A program made the translations under genes and the position numbers. 64,000 bases of DNA. Origin: Erodium maritimum (taxonomy: Eukaryota > Streptophyta > Magnoliopsida > Geraniales > Geraniaceae). The DNA lies in assembly GCA_963921825.1 (NCBI GenBank), contig OY997596.1, positions 60,214,754 to 60,278,753 of the forward strand. The letters are read 5' to 3'. Below are positions 12,243-23,161 of this stretch, one piece after another. The notes beneath the pieces were generated by a model. It did no database searches, had not been told where the DNA came from, and worked only from the letters and a program-made list of their open reading frames with translations. How positions within the stretch are numbered: position 1 is the stretch's first letter; each line of letters opens with the position of its first letter.

Positions 12243-12604
12243 AGGTTAATTATGCTCACCTACCCCATACTATACACGTTTAACGGATAACTACACCAAA
12301 AATTATTTTGTAACGAATACATACCCCGAACTAACAGTGTGTAACAACACCCCCCTTCATCCATTTTTCCATTCATTTTTATGATTATATTTAGTCTTGG
12401 AGAGAAATTTAGGGTTATAGTTGGTTTTAGGATTGTAACACTGCGGGTAGTTTCAAAATTTCTGAAAAAATGAACAGTAAATGGACAGAAAAATGATGGA
12501 ATGAGAGATGTTGTTACAACTGTTAGTTCGGAAAATGTATACGTTATTTGGAGTATGTATCCGTTAAACGTGTATAGGTCGGGGTAGATTAATGTAATTA
12601 ACCC
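12243..12604. mobile_element. Palindromic MITE, family C relative
   Basis: The left end AGGTTAATTATGCTCACC and the right end complementary to GGGTTAATTACATTAATC are inverted, with arms extending well inward. Perfect 9-bp direct repeats TTGAAAAAA flank the element (12234-12242 and 12605-12613). It lies about 250 bp upstream of the PPR start codon. Confidence 0.8.
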
Positions 12605-12857
12605 TTGAAAAAATAATAAGACTGAGAGCACATGTTTGCACTAAAAATAGTGGTTGGGCCACGTATTAGCCCAAGTTATTTTTGCAACTGTCCAAGCCTA
12701 ATGTATTTTTTGGGTGGAGAAAAAAGCCCAATAGACTTCATTTTATCTCCCTCCTTCGCAAGGGTTTATATACACAGTCCAGGGTTTAGTCGTCGTCGTC
12801 GTTACCAAAAAAATTCAGATTCATCGAAGTTGCAGAGCCGAGCTCACGATCACACCC

Positions 12858-14714
12858 ATGAACCGAACAAAGGCCGTCCTCGCCGGTCTTAGGATCGGCG
12901 CCTCCTTCTTCTCAACCGGCCTCTCCACGACTCGTCCCCTCTGTTATCAGGTGACTCGGTTCCCTTCTCGTTTCTCGTATCAATGCTCTGAAAATCCCCA
13001 ATTTTTTCACAATACCCATCAAAAGCTCCGATTCTCCTCCGAACCCAGCTCGGTAGCGGACCTCCTGGTGCGGGAGGACTGGTCTGCTGAGTTGGAGAAC
13101 GAGTTGGGGAGCTATGGATCGGAGATGAGCTATGCTACTGTTGTGTATGTTCTGAAGAAACTCGAGAGCGACCCGAAGAAAGCTTATGGGTTTTTCAATT
13201 GGGTCCGTGAGAAAAATGGGTTTAAGCCCAATGCTTCTGTGTATTCATTGATGGTTAGGGTTTTAGCCCAGAGTGACTCATTGGAGACATTTTGGGATGT
13301 TCTTAAGGAGATGAAGGAACTAGGGTTTTTTATTGAGTATGAGACTTGTAATACTATTATAAAGGGTCTTAGAGATAGGAAGAAATTTAGGGATGCTCAG
13401 AACTTTGGCCTGTTTTACAAAAACATGGTGTTGGAAGATGGTGTTGGTGGTGTTGTGAAGAAGGTAGCTGATGTTGTTTCGGGCGAGGATTGGAATGGTG
13501 AAGTTGGGAAGCTATTGGAAGAGCTTAAACCCGGTTTTTCTGCTGATTTGGTGACGAGGGTGTTGAAGGAGCTAAGGAATTACCCTCTGAGAGCTCTGGA
13601 GTTTTTTCGTTGGGTTGGTTCGGTTCTTGGTTTCGAGCATACTCCCGAGACTTATTCCTCTGTTTTGAGGGTTCTTGCTCGAGATGAATCGGTTGAGGAG
13701 TTTTGGAACATTGTTGAGGAGATGAAGAATGCTGGCTTTGAAATCGATGCAGATACTTATGTTAAAGTTTCGAGGAAATTGCAGAAGGCAAAAATGATGT
13801 CTGATGCGGTGAAGCTCTATGAGCTGATGATGGATGGACCGTTCAAGCCTCATGTTGAGCATTGCAGCATACTTTTGAAGAGCATTGCAGGTAGTCCCAA
13901 CCCGGATATCGATCTGGTGCTCAGAGTTTGGAACAAGTACAAGGAGATAGAAAGCTCAATCCCTAAGAAAGTTTATGACGGGATTCATAGATCCTTAACA
14001 AGTGCTGGTAACTTCGATGAAGCAGAGAAGATCATGCAGACCATGGTTGATGCAGGATACAAACCAGATAACATTACTTACAGTCAAGTGGTGTTTGGAC
14101 TTTGCAAAGCAAAGAGATTCAAAGAAGCTTGTAAATTGGTGATGGTTGACATGGAAGCTCAAGGTGTGCACCCCGATATCAAAACCTGGACTATCTTGAT
14201 CCAAGGACACTTTGCTGCAAATGAAGTAGATAAAGCGTTGCAGACTTATCTGAAAATGGTGGAGCTGAAACACGATATTGATGCTAGTCTCTTAGATATC
14301 TTGATCCATGGATTGATGAGCCAGGAGAGAGTAGAGGCTGCATATCTAATGTTCATAGAGACTGTTGATGCAGCTCAGTTAATACCTAGGCAAGCTACAT
14401 ATAAATTTCTGATCGGGAAAGTTTTGGAGAAGAAGATGTTTCAAGAGGCCATGAACCTTCTCCGGTTGATGATTCAACAAAAGTACCCTCCTTTCCCAGA
14501 GCCTTTTACTCAATACGTTTCGAAGTTTGGGACTGCTGAGGATGCCTTGGAGTTCCTCCAGGCTCTGACTGTGAAGGAGAATCCAACATTATCGGCTTAT
14601 GTTAATATTTTCAAAGCCTTCATCGAGGAGGGTAGAGATTCTGAGGCCACAGAGCTTCTGCATAAGTGCCCTCATCATATACGTAAACATTCTAAGATTA
14701 CCGAACTGTTTTAG
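12858..14714 (+). CDS. P-class pentatricopeptide repeat protein, organelle-targeted
   Basis: One uninterrupted frame of 618 aa. PPR proteins bind organellar RNA, each 35-residue helical pair reading one base, and act in splicing, stability or editing. The N-terminus is rich in Arg, Ser and Thr and poor in acidic residues (about residues 1-60), as expected of a mitochondrial or plastid transit peptide. Repeats are visible throughout, for example 'PNASVYSLMVRVLAQSDSLE', 'PDNITYSQVVFGLCKAKRFK' and 'PDIKTWTILIQGHFAANEVD'. No E, DYW or SMR domain follows, so it is P-class. The length and the 'ALEFFRWV' style resemble At3g48250 (BIR6, mitochondrial nad7 intron splicing) and its relatives, but I am not certain of orthology. 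The gene is intronless, as usual, and faces QCR8 tail to tail. Confidence 0.92.
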   Translation: MNRTKAVLAGLRIGASFFSTGLSTTRPLCYQVTRFPSRFSYQCSENPQFFHNTHQKLRFSSEPSSVADLLVREDWSAELENELGSYGSEMSYATVVYVLKKLESDPKKAYGFFNWVREKNGFKPNASVYSLMVRVLAQSDSLETFWDVLKEMKELGFFIEYETCNTIIKGLRDRKKFRDAQNFGLFYKNMVLEDGVGGVVKKVADVVSGEDWNGEVGKLLEELKPGFSADLVTRVLKELRNYPLRALEFFRWVGSVLGFEHTPETYSSVLRVLARDESVEEFWNIVEEMKNAGFEIDADTYVKVSRKLQKAKMMSDAVKLYELMMDGPFKPHVEHCSILLKSIAGSPNPDIDLVLRVWNKYKEIESSIPKKVYDGIHRSLTSAGNFDEAEKIMQTMVDAGYKPDNITYSQVVFGLCKAKRFKEACKLVMVDMEAQGVHPDIKTWTILIQGHFAANEVDKALQTYLKMVELKHDIDASLLDILIHGLMSQERVEAAYLMFIETVDAAQLIPRQATYKFLIGKVLEKKMFQEAMNLLRLMIQQKYPPFPEPFTQYVSKFGTAEDALEFLQALTVKENPTLSAYVNIFKAFIEEGRDSEATELLHKCPHHIRKHSKITELF

Positions 14715-15463
14715 TTTAGCTAGCACATGTATTTTTTACCTTGACCTCACTTTTGAACACTTTTCAATAATTGTATTATTTTCTTCCCGGCCTTGTGTGT
14801 TTTCAATATGGTTCTTTTTTGCTCAGTTTTTGCAGGGCATAGAAAGGTATAGTTGCAAAAAAGCACCTTAATGTATTCGTTTTTGGCAAGTTGTAGCATT
14901 CTTTTTTTATAGTTGCAAAAAATATCAGCTTTCTTTGTGTATCTATGTCAAAATAACAATATTATCCTCTAAACCAATAATAAGTGATTAACAAAAATTC
15001 AGAATTTTTATTTCTTTTAATTTTCTGTCTCTATACATTCGAACCAGAAGAAATAAAAATTCTGAACTTATTATCTATGCCGGATATTGTCAGTTAAAAA
15101 TAAATATACAGTATAACAATTCTTTTCATATAATTATTAAAAAAGGGTTAGAAGTTGTAAAAAGTAAATATTTTATTAAGATTCAGTCAATAGACATAGT
15201 GTTGACAATGTTGTCATGTGCACTTGATCGTTGCAAGAAGTCTCTTTACAATGTTCTATTTCATCTCTACACACAAGCACTACTTGATAACCAAATCCAC
15301 ATTTATTTAAAGCATTGCTGAAAATCCATACATAGTTATGAAATCAGATTACCTCAAATCTGATAAAATTCAACAAAAAAGAAAAGTAAAAAATCTAATG
15401 TGTTTGCACTTCGGCATGGCACTGGACTTCAACACCCTTGACGACATTATGAGCCAAGACACT
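14715..15463. other. Shared 3' region between convergent PPR and QCR8
   Basis: AT-rich sequence between two stop codons on opposite strands. It should hold both 3'UTRs. From about 14850 to 15150 phrases such as TTGCAAAAAAGCACC and TAGAAGTTGTAAAAAG recall the ends of MITE family H, but I cannot set borders. Confidence 0.35.
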
Positions 15464-17916
15464 TCAGAACCTGTGTGCCATTTTCTCCTTCTCTTGGTAA
15501 TTGGTAACGTACCTGCATCCAACAAAAAAAGAAGTTTCATATCAATATTTTGTTTTTCAAACATGAGTACATAGGTCCGAAAGAAACTAAAATCAAGATG
15601 GGATCACTTACAAAATGGATATATGTAGGTTTGCCAAAAATACATAACAAAGGAGATTAGCAATGGCAAGTGAATACTTGTAAGTGTTTTTGTCTAAACA
15701 ATTTCCGAACATAGTCCATCAAGTTTGACATCAATAATATCTCCTTTGCTTGCCAAGTACTGGCCAAAGCCCTTTTCTTCTAAAGGATTCAAAAGCATGC
15801 CACAGACTCAAGTACACACAAAAAGGAGTACATAAAACATGTTTGAGGAATAGCACATTGACTTGGTAATGGTTGGGTGGCTATACTACAGAGAAGAGGA
15901 GTTCAGACCCCAGAACCTAATTCTGTTTACTAATTGCCGATGTTCCATTTCTCAATATTCAAGTAGTGGTTAACTTCGGGTCTTCACTCAAGTGGCCTTA
16001 GAGCAACTGCAGTGGGGGGTGAATTATCCTTCTTCTTTTTTGCAGTTACTGGCAGTTTGGGCAATTCTCTCTCCTCATGGGCAAAGGATTTATTACCCCT
16101 ATCAATTCGACCAACATAGGTGGTTTATGGCCACGCCACGAGGGGAAGTTGGTCAATTCGCCTGGGCAAATCTCCCTGTGCATTGGAGATGCCAAGAACC
16201 GATGCTGCATGTTCTTGTATTGGTTATAACATTTATTATGGAATAACCATGTAGCTAAAGGCTATTCCCATTATCTACTAAAAATATGCATGATAAAATT
16301 TAGACAATCTAGTGCATCATATACATGGACCACACTAAAAATAGTAAAAAAGCATGAACTTAAATACTGATTTTCACTTATGATGAACCCTTAGTAAGTT
16401 TTAACCTACAGATGTAAATTTTATAGAGATCAGAAATTTGATTCCAGGACATGATGAAAGGAAGTCAAAAATCAAGAATAGATATAACATATTAACAAAT
16501 TCTAGCCTAATTATGCGCCCTACAAAAACTTTAACAGCTAAAGAGCCAACTATAAAAGGAAGGAAAAAAATCAAGAATAAATACAACATATTAACAAGAT
16601 CTAGCCTAATTATGCACCCTACGGAATCTTTAACAGCTAAAGAGCTAGATATTAACAACAGACAAATATAGTAATAGATGAACAATGGATGTAAATTAGG
16701 GTCCTGTTTTTCAATCAGATTAAGAATAAAAAACGCCATTCATGAAGCTATACGTTCAGAACCGAAACATTTCAACCAGATGAAGGCAGAACCAAACATA
16801 ACAACTGAGAGACAAAACATACAGAAAAATACAAATATGAAAACATTCCTAGCCTATTTATGCACCGTAGAAAATCTTAAACAGCTAAAGAGCTAGATAT
16901 TAACAAACAACATATATAGATATCCAATGGATAATCCCAACGAACAATTTGACAAAAAAAAATGGTTTTGCAGATTCAGAAGCTGAAATGGTGTAACAAA
17001 GCTTGGTGGGTGTGGGTCTTAATCAAACATCACACACCCTCCATAATTCAAATCAAATCTGATTGAAAAACAAAACCCTAACTTACATCTGACACCAACA
17101 ATATAGGGTTAAGGCGTTGACAATTTCAGGGGTGATGATACGATTGAGAATAAAAAACACCATTCATGAAGCTATACACTCAGAACCGAAACATTGCAAC
17201 CAGATCAAGGCAGAACCAAACATAACGACATACAGAAAAATACAAATGTGAAAATAATTCTAGCTTAATTATGCACCCCAGAAATTCTTAAACAGCTAAA
17301 GAGCTAGATATTAACAAACAACATATATAGATATCCAATAGATAATCCCAATGAACAATTTGACAGAAAAAAATGGTTTTGCAGATTCAGAAGCTGAAAT
17401 GGTGTAATAAAGCTTGGTGGGTATGGGTCTTAATCAAACATCAATTTCATGCACTTCCTTACCATTAAGAAAGGAAAAACACACCCTCCCTAATTCGAAT
17501 CAAATCCGATTGAAAAACACAACCCTAATGTACATCTGACACCAACAACATAGGGTTAAGGCGCTGACAATTTCAGGGGTGGTGATACGATTAAGAATCA
17601 AAAACGCCATTCATGAACCTATACATTGAGAATCGAAACATTTCAACCAGATCAAAGCAGAACCAAACATAACAACAGAGAGACGAGGCGATACAGAAAT
17701 TAAACATTGTACAGAGAAGAAAAGGATCGAGGGAAGAGAAAGGTACGCGCTGATGCCGACGAGAGGGCCGAGGAGGAGGGTGGCGCTGATCCAGTTGTCG
17801 GTGACCTTGTGGGTGAGCTTGCTCGGCACATCGTTGAATAGCCCGGTCATGGCCTTCTGCTGAAACGGCGACAGAGAGTACACCACAGCCTTCATCCTGA
17901 TCGGTATCTTCGCCAT
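15464..17916 (-). CDS. QCR8: Cytochrome b-c1 complex subunit 8 (ubiquinone-binding QCR8)
   Basis: Two coding exons, 17747-17916 and 15464-15512 (minus strand), join at a GT-AG intron within an Ala codon (residue 57). The product is 72 aa, the length of plant QCR8. The first exon reads MAKIPIRMKAVVYSLSPFQQ and continues through WISATLLLGPLVG, the single membrane helix. The second reads YVTNYQEKEKMAHRF then stop, matching the family's charged C-terminal tail. QCR8 is a small subunit of mitochondrial complex III that sits next to cytochrome b in the inner membrane. The intron is 2234 bp against a 219-nt coding sequence and contains tandem repeats. An upstream in-frame ATG at 18021 exists, but the shorter start matches the family. 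Confidence 0.93.
16000..16194. mobile_element. Possible MITE in the QCR8 intron
   Basis: The segment starts GAGCAACTGCAGTGG and ends CATTGGAGATGCC, which resemble the GAGCATCTCCAATG-type ends found on many plant non-autonomous DNA elements. The ends are only loosely complementary and I could not confirm a target duplication. Confidence 0.35.
16720..17615 (-). repeat. Tandem repeat of about 424-447 bp in the QCR8 intron
   Basis: The phrase TTAAGAATAAAAAACGCCAT recurs at 16720, 17144 (one change) and 17591, followed by the same ordered blocks (for example CAGCTAAAGAGCTAGATATT and GGTTTTGCAGATTCAGAAGC). That makes two full units and the start of a third. The second unit carries a 20-30 bp insertion near 17440-17480. 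The third runs into QCR8 exon 1 flank. An older partial unit lies at about 16480-16680. Confidence 0.85.
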
Positions 17917-19650
17917 TGCTGTTGCTCCTTCTTCGAGCTCTCGGATCGTATCAATGGAACAAACCCTAGCAGCCAACGAAAATGTTTCTCGTTCTCCGAT
18001 CAACTTCTCGGATACATTCATATACTATTCCTGAGCCCTGACCCGAACAGGAGGTGTTTGGACACACAACCGATTCGTTATTCGGGAATAAGATATTCTC
18101 AACCGGGGTGGGTGTGAATCAAAACTGCAACCAAACATACTCAATATTTATTTACTTATTTTAGAGAGCACTGACGTGACAAGTGACAAGGAGGGACTTA
18201 CAAAATACAAATGACGAATGGACTAAAAAAGGATTTGTGTTGATGGTTCCTATTTTTCATTTTAGAAATTAGAAATACAAACGCAATCATAACATAGACT
18301 CGAAATAAAATGCAACATAAAAAAACAAAATAAAGCATAAAATGAAAGACTGAGATCCGAGTCTTTATACGTAAGTGTTTAATCTTATAACTGAATATCT
18401 AGCTAATCTAAGGACGACTTAATGGTGGATGTCTCCATCTTGATGGCTACACAGATGTAACTCGGAGCATTGATCATCTAACTGGGCTTGAAAACACTCG
18501 TGATGGAAGATCACGATCTTTTGAATGGTTAACGGGTATCTAGAAAGAACACTAAATAATGGGGAGGAAAGGGTCGTCGGAGTCGCACCGCCGTTGGCAG
18601 GGCGAGGCGTGCATCCCCATACATGTTACAATGCTCGATCTCCCCCTCATTGGTTGATGCGAAGCTCCCATGCAGTCCTCGTCTAGGGGATCTCCTGACA
18701 TGTCAGGATGGGGGGGGGGGGGTGCTTGAGTCCCTGACTCGTGTCGCTTCCTGTAGCACACAGAATCCAATGCCTGATTAGGTAGGAGATCTTGCGTTGT
18801 ACCAGATTCACTTTGACTGTACCGAACATTGGCACATATGTTTCCAAACTCGCCGATGTGCTGAGCTGGTAGAAAGAAGATATTGGGTTGTGATCATGCA
18901 TCCACAACCACTCAGAAAAAGGAGCCACATTTTTGTCGGCCTAGTAAGTAGCCGTGAGGCCCTCAACAGTCCGTCCTTCGCACGAGAGCAACATGTATCA
19001 ATGGGGGTGGCCTATACCGAACAATCCCAGCTTGGAATAGAAGGGAAATGTTCCTGATCCCATGACGTCTCTCCGGTGGTAGCAGACTGGTGGGAGCCTT
19101 GGCGAAGCATCTTCAGCTTTCTTGACGGGTGTGTTGATCATTCCAATTAACCTATCAACGAATTGGATTCGTCCGTAAAGAGCAAGAGAAGGACTATTAA
19201 CCTCGCGCCATGTGACAATTTGTCTTACGCCGAGTGATTCCCTTGGAGGGAAGTTAAGCAATCAACCATATTCATTTTGGGTAAAATGGCCCATGTGCGC
19301 GGACGATGGCCGGAAAGCAGTACTAAGGCCACTAGACTTATACTCGTCCATAGGTTGCCTTGGAGGATGAGTAGCCCGCCCTACCTAGAGGTCCCTCCAT
19401 CAGTTTCTACGCTCCTTCCCCGAACCAGACACATCACTCCACATGTTAAAAGACCGTTCAAATGTATCCACAAGCATTCACATTGTGTTTAAATACTCAT
19501 CTATATCTTTGATGTTCTTAACAGATTAGTTGTAATATGTATCGAGTCACAAGCTTCTCGAGTCTCAAATAATTGGACCTGAGCTCGACTCGATTGTAAC
19601 GAAGTTGAGCTGAATATTTAACAAACTCAGACTTATTTACAACCAAATAT
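17917..19650. other. QCR8/RER1 head-to-head spacer with a GC-rich remnant
   Basis: It holds the QCR8 upstream region and then, at about 18540-19480, GC-rich worn sequence with short frames on both strands and a run of about 13 G near 18711-18723. I recognise no domain. The segment looks like decayed transposon or gene sequence. Confidence 0.4.
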
Positions 19651-19830
19651 AGGATGGATACAGTGAAATTCTGGTTACTCTATCCTTCAAATTCAACTAC
19701 TATTCAACAGAGTCACTGCCGGTAAAACTCAAGTTTGCAAAACTCCTCCGCAGATCTGCCTCCCCTTTATCGCTTCACGCTCCTCTTCTTCTCTTTCGCG
19801 ATCCTCGAGCTCTTCAATCAGTCTCTGCAG

Positions 19831-20709
19831 GTCAGTTTTTGCTCCGCTTCTCACACTTCCTCCTCTCCGTCTCTTATCTTCAATCTCTCAATCAAAAAGT
19901 TGTGATTTTTGTTGCTAATTATATCGTCTCGTTGGGTGTAAAATGGATTTGTGTAGTTTCGTGAGTCAATCTACATATCCCATTGCAGATCTGCTCTGTA
20001 CCCTTTGTTTGTTTCCCGAGAAAACTGAAGGAAACCCGAATAGTTGTGGACAATTTTGATTTTTGGTTATATGTAGTTCAAAATTGCAAGGGGGTCTGGG
20101 TTTTATGTGACTCCAAATAGTGATTTTTTTAGGGGCATTTCAGTTTCTAGTTTAGTTGATTGGATTTGCTTAGTACCCAAATGATGAAACCTGCTTGTCT
20201 TTCGTTCTGGCTCTCTCATTATGGAACCCTAATACTTGAATCTATATATGTATAGGTAATCTATGACTAGTTCTGTTTTTTGACTTGTGATTGGATTTGC
20301 TTAGTACCCAATTGCTGAAACCTGCTTGTCTTTCGTTCTGGCTCTCACATTATGGAACCCTAATACTTGAATATGTATATCTATAGTTAATCTATATGCC
20401 TAAGTTCTGTTTTTTGACTTGTGATTGGATTTTCTTAGTACCCAAATACTGAAACTTGCTTGTCTTTCGTTATGGCTCTCTCATTATGGAACCCTAATAT
20501 TTGCATCTATATATGTATATGTATTCTATGCCTGGGATTTTTGACTTGTGATTGGATTTGCTTAGTACCCAAGTGCTGAAACCTGATTGTCTTTCGTCCC
20601 AGCTTTCCCATTATGGGACCCTAATACTTGAATCCATATATGCATATGTAATCTATCCCCGGGTTCTGTTTTTTTACTTGTGATTGGATCTTGGTAATGT
20701 GCTTTGCAG
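19831..20709 (+). other. 5'UTR intron of RER1
   Basis: A pyrimidine-rich leader ends ...TCTCTGCAG at 19830, followed by GTCAGTTTTT. The matching acceptor TTTGCAG ends at 20709, 30 bp before the RER1 ATG. Leader introns of this kind are common in plant housekeeping genes. Most of it is a tandem repeat. Confidence 0.65.
20158..20695 (+). repeat. Minisatellite of about 131 bp in the RER1 leader intron
   Basis: GATTGGATTTGCTTAGTACC starts units at 20158, 20289, 20423 and 20550, and a truncated fifth unit begins at 20682. Periods are 131, 134, 127 and 132. Each unit contains 'GAAACCTGCTTGTCTTTCGT' and 'TTATGGAACCCTAATA' with minor changes. The last unit runs into the splice acceptor. Confidence 0.9.
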
Positions 20710-20739
20710 GACTCTGAAGTGTAGTGAAGCCCTATCTGA

Positions 20740-22268
20740 ATGGAAGGAGCTGGAGGTGATGGTGCCTCTGGACCAGCAGCGCCGCTGAGTGTATGGAGCC
20801 ACAATTTGTCCAGGCGTTACCAGTATTATCTGGACAAGACTACTCCTCATGCTGTGCCTAGATGGGTCGGGACCTTCGTTGTTGCTGTGATCTATGCTCT
20901 TCGGGTTTATTTTGTTCAGGGGTTTTACATTATCTCATATGGCCTTGGAATCTATCTGTTGAATCTCTTGATTGGGTTTTTGTCACCCCTGGTTGACCCT
21001 GAGATGGTTTCGGATGGGCCTATGTTGCCAACTAAAGGTTCGGATGAGTTCAAGCCGTTCATTCGCCGCCTCCCTGAATTCAAATTCTGGTAATTTGGTT
21101 TTTGTTTCTGGAACTGCTTACTCTTGTGTGTTTTGCATTGCAATGTCATGCTTCAAGGTGGTAAGTATTGACTTTATCGAGTGTTTTAGATTTATTGCAA
21201 ACTTGTTGGAGTCTTCTTATATGGTTTCCTAAATCTAGGTTTAAGATTTTGACAATATCTTGTAACTTTGTGATCTCACATTGCTATAATGATTTAGTGT
21301 CTCCTCCATTTGACAATGCACATAATGTTTTAGTTTCTATCAAGGATGTAGATGGTCTAAACATCATTTATATTCAGGAAAAATCTCACTCAACTACCCT
21401 TAAATATGCTCCTATCTCAATCAACAACCCCGAAGTTTAAAAACTTTTTGACAACCCCCAAAGTTTTTTAAGCCTCAATTCACCCCAATTCCGTCAACTA
21501 TTGACTTTGGAATGACGAAAATACCCTCATGAAAAAAAAGTAAAGGTGTTTTCGTCATTTACACCCAAAAGTTGATGGAATTGGGGTGAAATGAGACAAA
21601 ATAACTAAAGGGGTTGACAAAAAACTTGTTAGACTTAGAGGTAGCTAAGTGAGATTATCCCTTTGATATTTTCATTTCACGGGGATAAGTAAACCAATTA
21701 TGCATTTATTTGGTTTCTTACATATTTATTTAAATAAAGACCTCAGCAATCTCTAAGAAACCATGGGCCTCTAGGAATTATGTTTCCTTGTAACATCTGT
21801 CAAGAGTACGTCGAGGGAGCGCATATTACTAGTGGACAATATCATTGAGTTACTTGTTTTATCGAACAATCTCTGCATAGAAACCTACCCAAATAATTTG
21901 TTAATCGTTTCACTTTTCAGGTACTCCATAACTAAGGCTTTCTGCATAGCATTTACCATGACCTTCTTTTCCATGTTCGATGTTCCAGTCTTCTGGCCTA
22001 TTTTACTTTGTTATTGGATCGTACTGTTTGTCCTGACAATGAGGCGCCAAATCGCACACATGATCAAATACAAATACGTGCCTTTCAACATTGGAAAGCA
22101 GGTCAGTTCTCTAGCTCTACTGTTTCTTCTCTGTTTCTTTTGCTGCAGCCACCTCGAAAACATCTTCGCTAAGTATAATTTCAGATACTAGAGATCTGAT
22201 AATTCGTTCCGTATAATCTTTGACAGAAATATGGTGGCAAGAAAGCTGCCTCTACTAGCAGTTCATAG
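20740..22268 (+). CDS. RER1: RER1-type Golgi-to-ER retrieval receptor
   Basis: Three coding exons (20740-21089, 21921-22101, 22227-22268) join in frame at GT-AG sites to 190 aa, close to the 191-195 aa of Arabidopsis RER1A/B. RER1 proteins sit in cis-Golgi membranes and return escaped ER membrane proteins in COPI vesicles by reading polar residues in their membrane spans. Visible landmarks are the cytosolic '[18 protein letters not shown]', paired hydrophobic spans at about residues 41-60 and 62-82, the loop '[20 protein letters not shown]' and a second pair of spans at about 120-160. The Lys/Tyr-rich tail '[16 protein letters not shown]' contributes to Golgi localisation in this family. The ATG at 20740 opens the frame 30 bp after the leader-intron acceptor. 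A MITE sits in the first coding intron. Confidence 0.95.
21376..21661. mobile_element. MITE in RER1 coding intron 1
   Basis: The left end AGGAAAAATCTCACTCAACTACC and the right end complementary to GGGATAATCTCACTTAGCTACC are inverted. Internal arms repeat 'AATTCACCCCAATTCCGTCAAC' in both orientations. The flanks TTTATATTC and TTTGATATT may be a decayed 9-bp duplication. Confidence 0.65.
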
Positions 22269-22689
22269 AATCCCGATACAAGGGCCAAACAAAAGAGAAG
22301 AAAATATGTCGGGTCTAAGAAGGAGATGCAGAAGATTTATGACGATAATTTTTTTGTTTCGTTAGATGGGACGATCATTTTATGCAGTTACCAAACATGA
22401 AGTTCAATTTTGTATGAGAGCCACCCTTTTTTCTGGTGTATGCTTGAAAATGTGGTTTGATGTTGTACAAGTGTAACTTGTTGATACAAATGATGTTATG
22501 GAGAAGGTTAGTTTAAACTTCTCTCTAACATTGGAAGTTGCATTTATGGTCTTTTTTTATATAGGGTAAATTTCATCTCACTATCTTAAAAATAGATAAG
22601 TTGTATCTCACTATCCTAAAAATAGTTTGTGGCACTATAAACATTTGGTATCGGGATTCTATTTTTAATTAATAATAATATCAAATAAT

Positions 22690-22745
22690 TTGACTCAACC
22701 ATTATTTATTAATTATTTTTAATTAATAAATAATGGTTGAGTCAA
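22690..22745. repeat. Perfect 26-bp inverted repeat with a 4-nt loop
   Basis: The left arm 22690-22715 begins TTGACTCAACC and the right arm 22720-22745 ends GGTTGAGTCAA. The arms are exact complements across all 26 positions, with loop TTTT. Direct copies of ACTATAAACATTTGGTAT lie on both sides (about 22633 and 22759). Confidence 0.9.
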
Positions 22746-23045
22746 GACCGATTTGGTAGTACTATAAACATTTGGTATAGCAGTGGAGTGTAAACAACTT
22801 GGTATACTTGTCGAGTCAAACTATAATCCAAGTGATTGACTTGTACAAGGCATTGACTTATAACACTTGGTGTAGTCATTAACATTAAATACTAAACATC
22901 ATCTATAACATCAAGCACTTAATACATTCGTGCATTACTTAAATTAAAGATGGACTCACGGTACCTCTTAATCAATCGAATCCTTATTTTATTATCTCTT
23001 CTTATAACTACCTCATGTATTGTTGCTGCGTCGAATACTTAAATA

Positions 23046-23161
23046 GTCGCTTGTCTACTCCCACTAAATCAAGTTGTCATATCAAATGCTGCAAAAGGTT
23101 GTAGTCGCTTGTCTACTCCCACTAAATCAAGTTTTCATATCAAATGCTGCAAAAGGTTGTA
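23046..23161 (+). repeat. 58-bp tandem duplication
   Basis: GTCGCTTGTCTACTCCCAC and the following bases through GCTGCAAAAGGTTGTA occur twice in direct succession with period 58. I see one base change between the copies, so the duplication is recent. Confidence 0.9.

Noticed and set aside
12632-12892. Upstream ORF before the PPR gene as a separate gene
   Set aside because: It overlaps the PPR start in another frame, spans MITE flank and leader sequence, and has no domain.
17917-18021. Longer N-terminus for QCR8 from the ATG at 18021
   Set aside because: QCR8 proteins are 72 aa and begin at the MAKIP-type start. The extension lacks conserved features.
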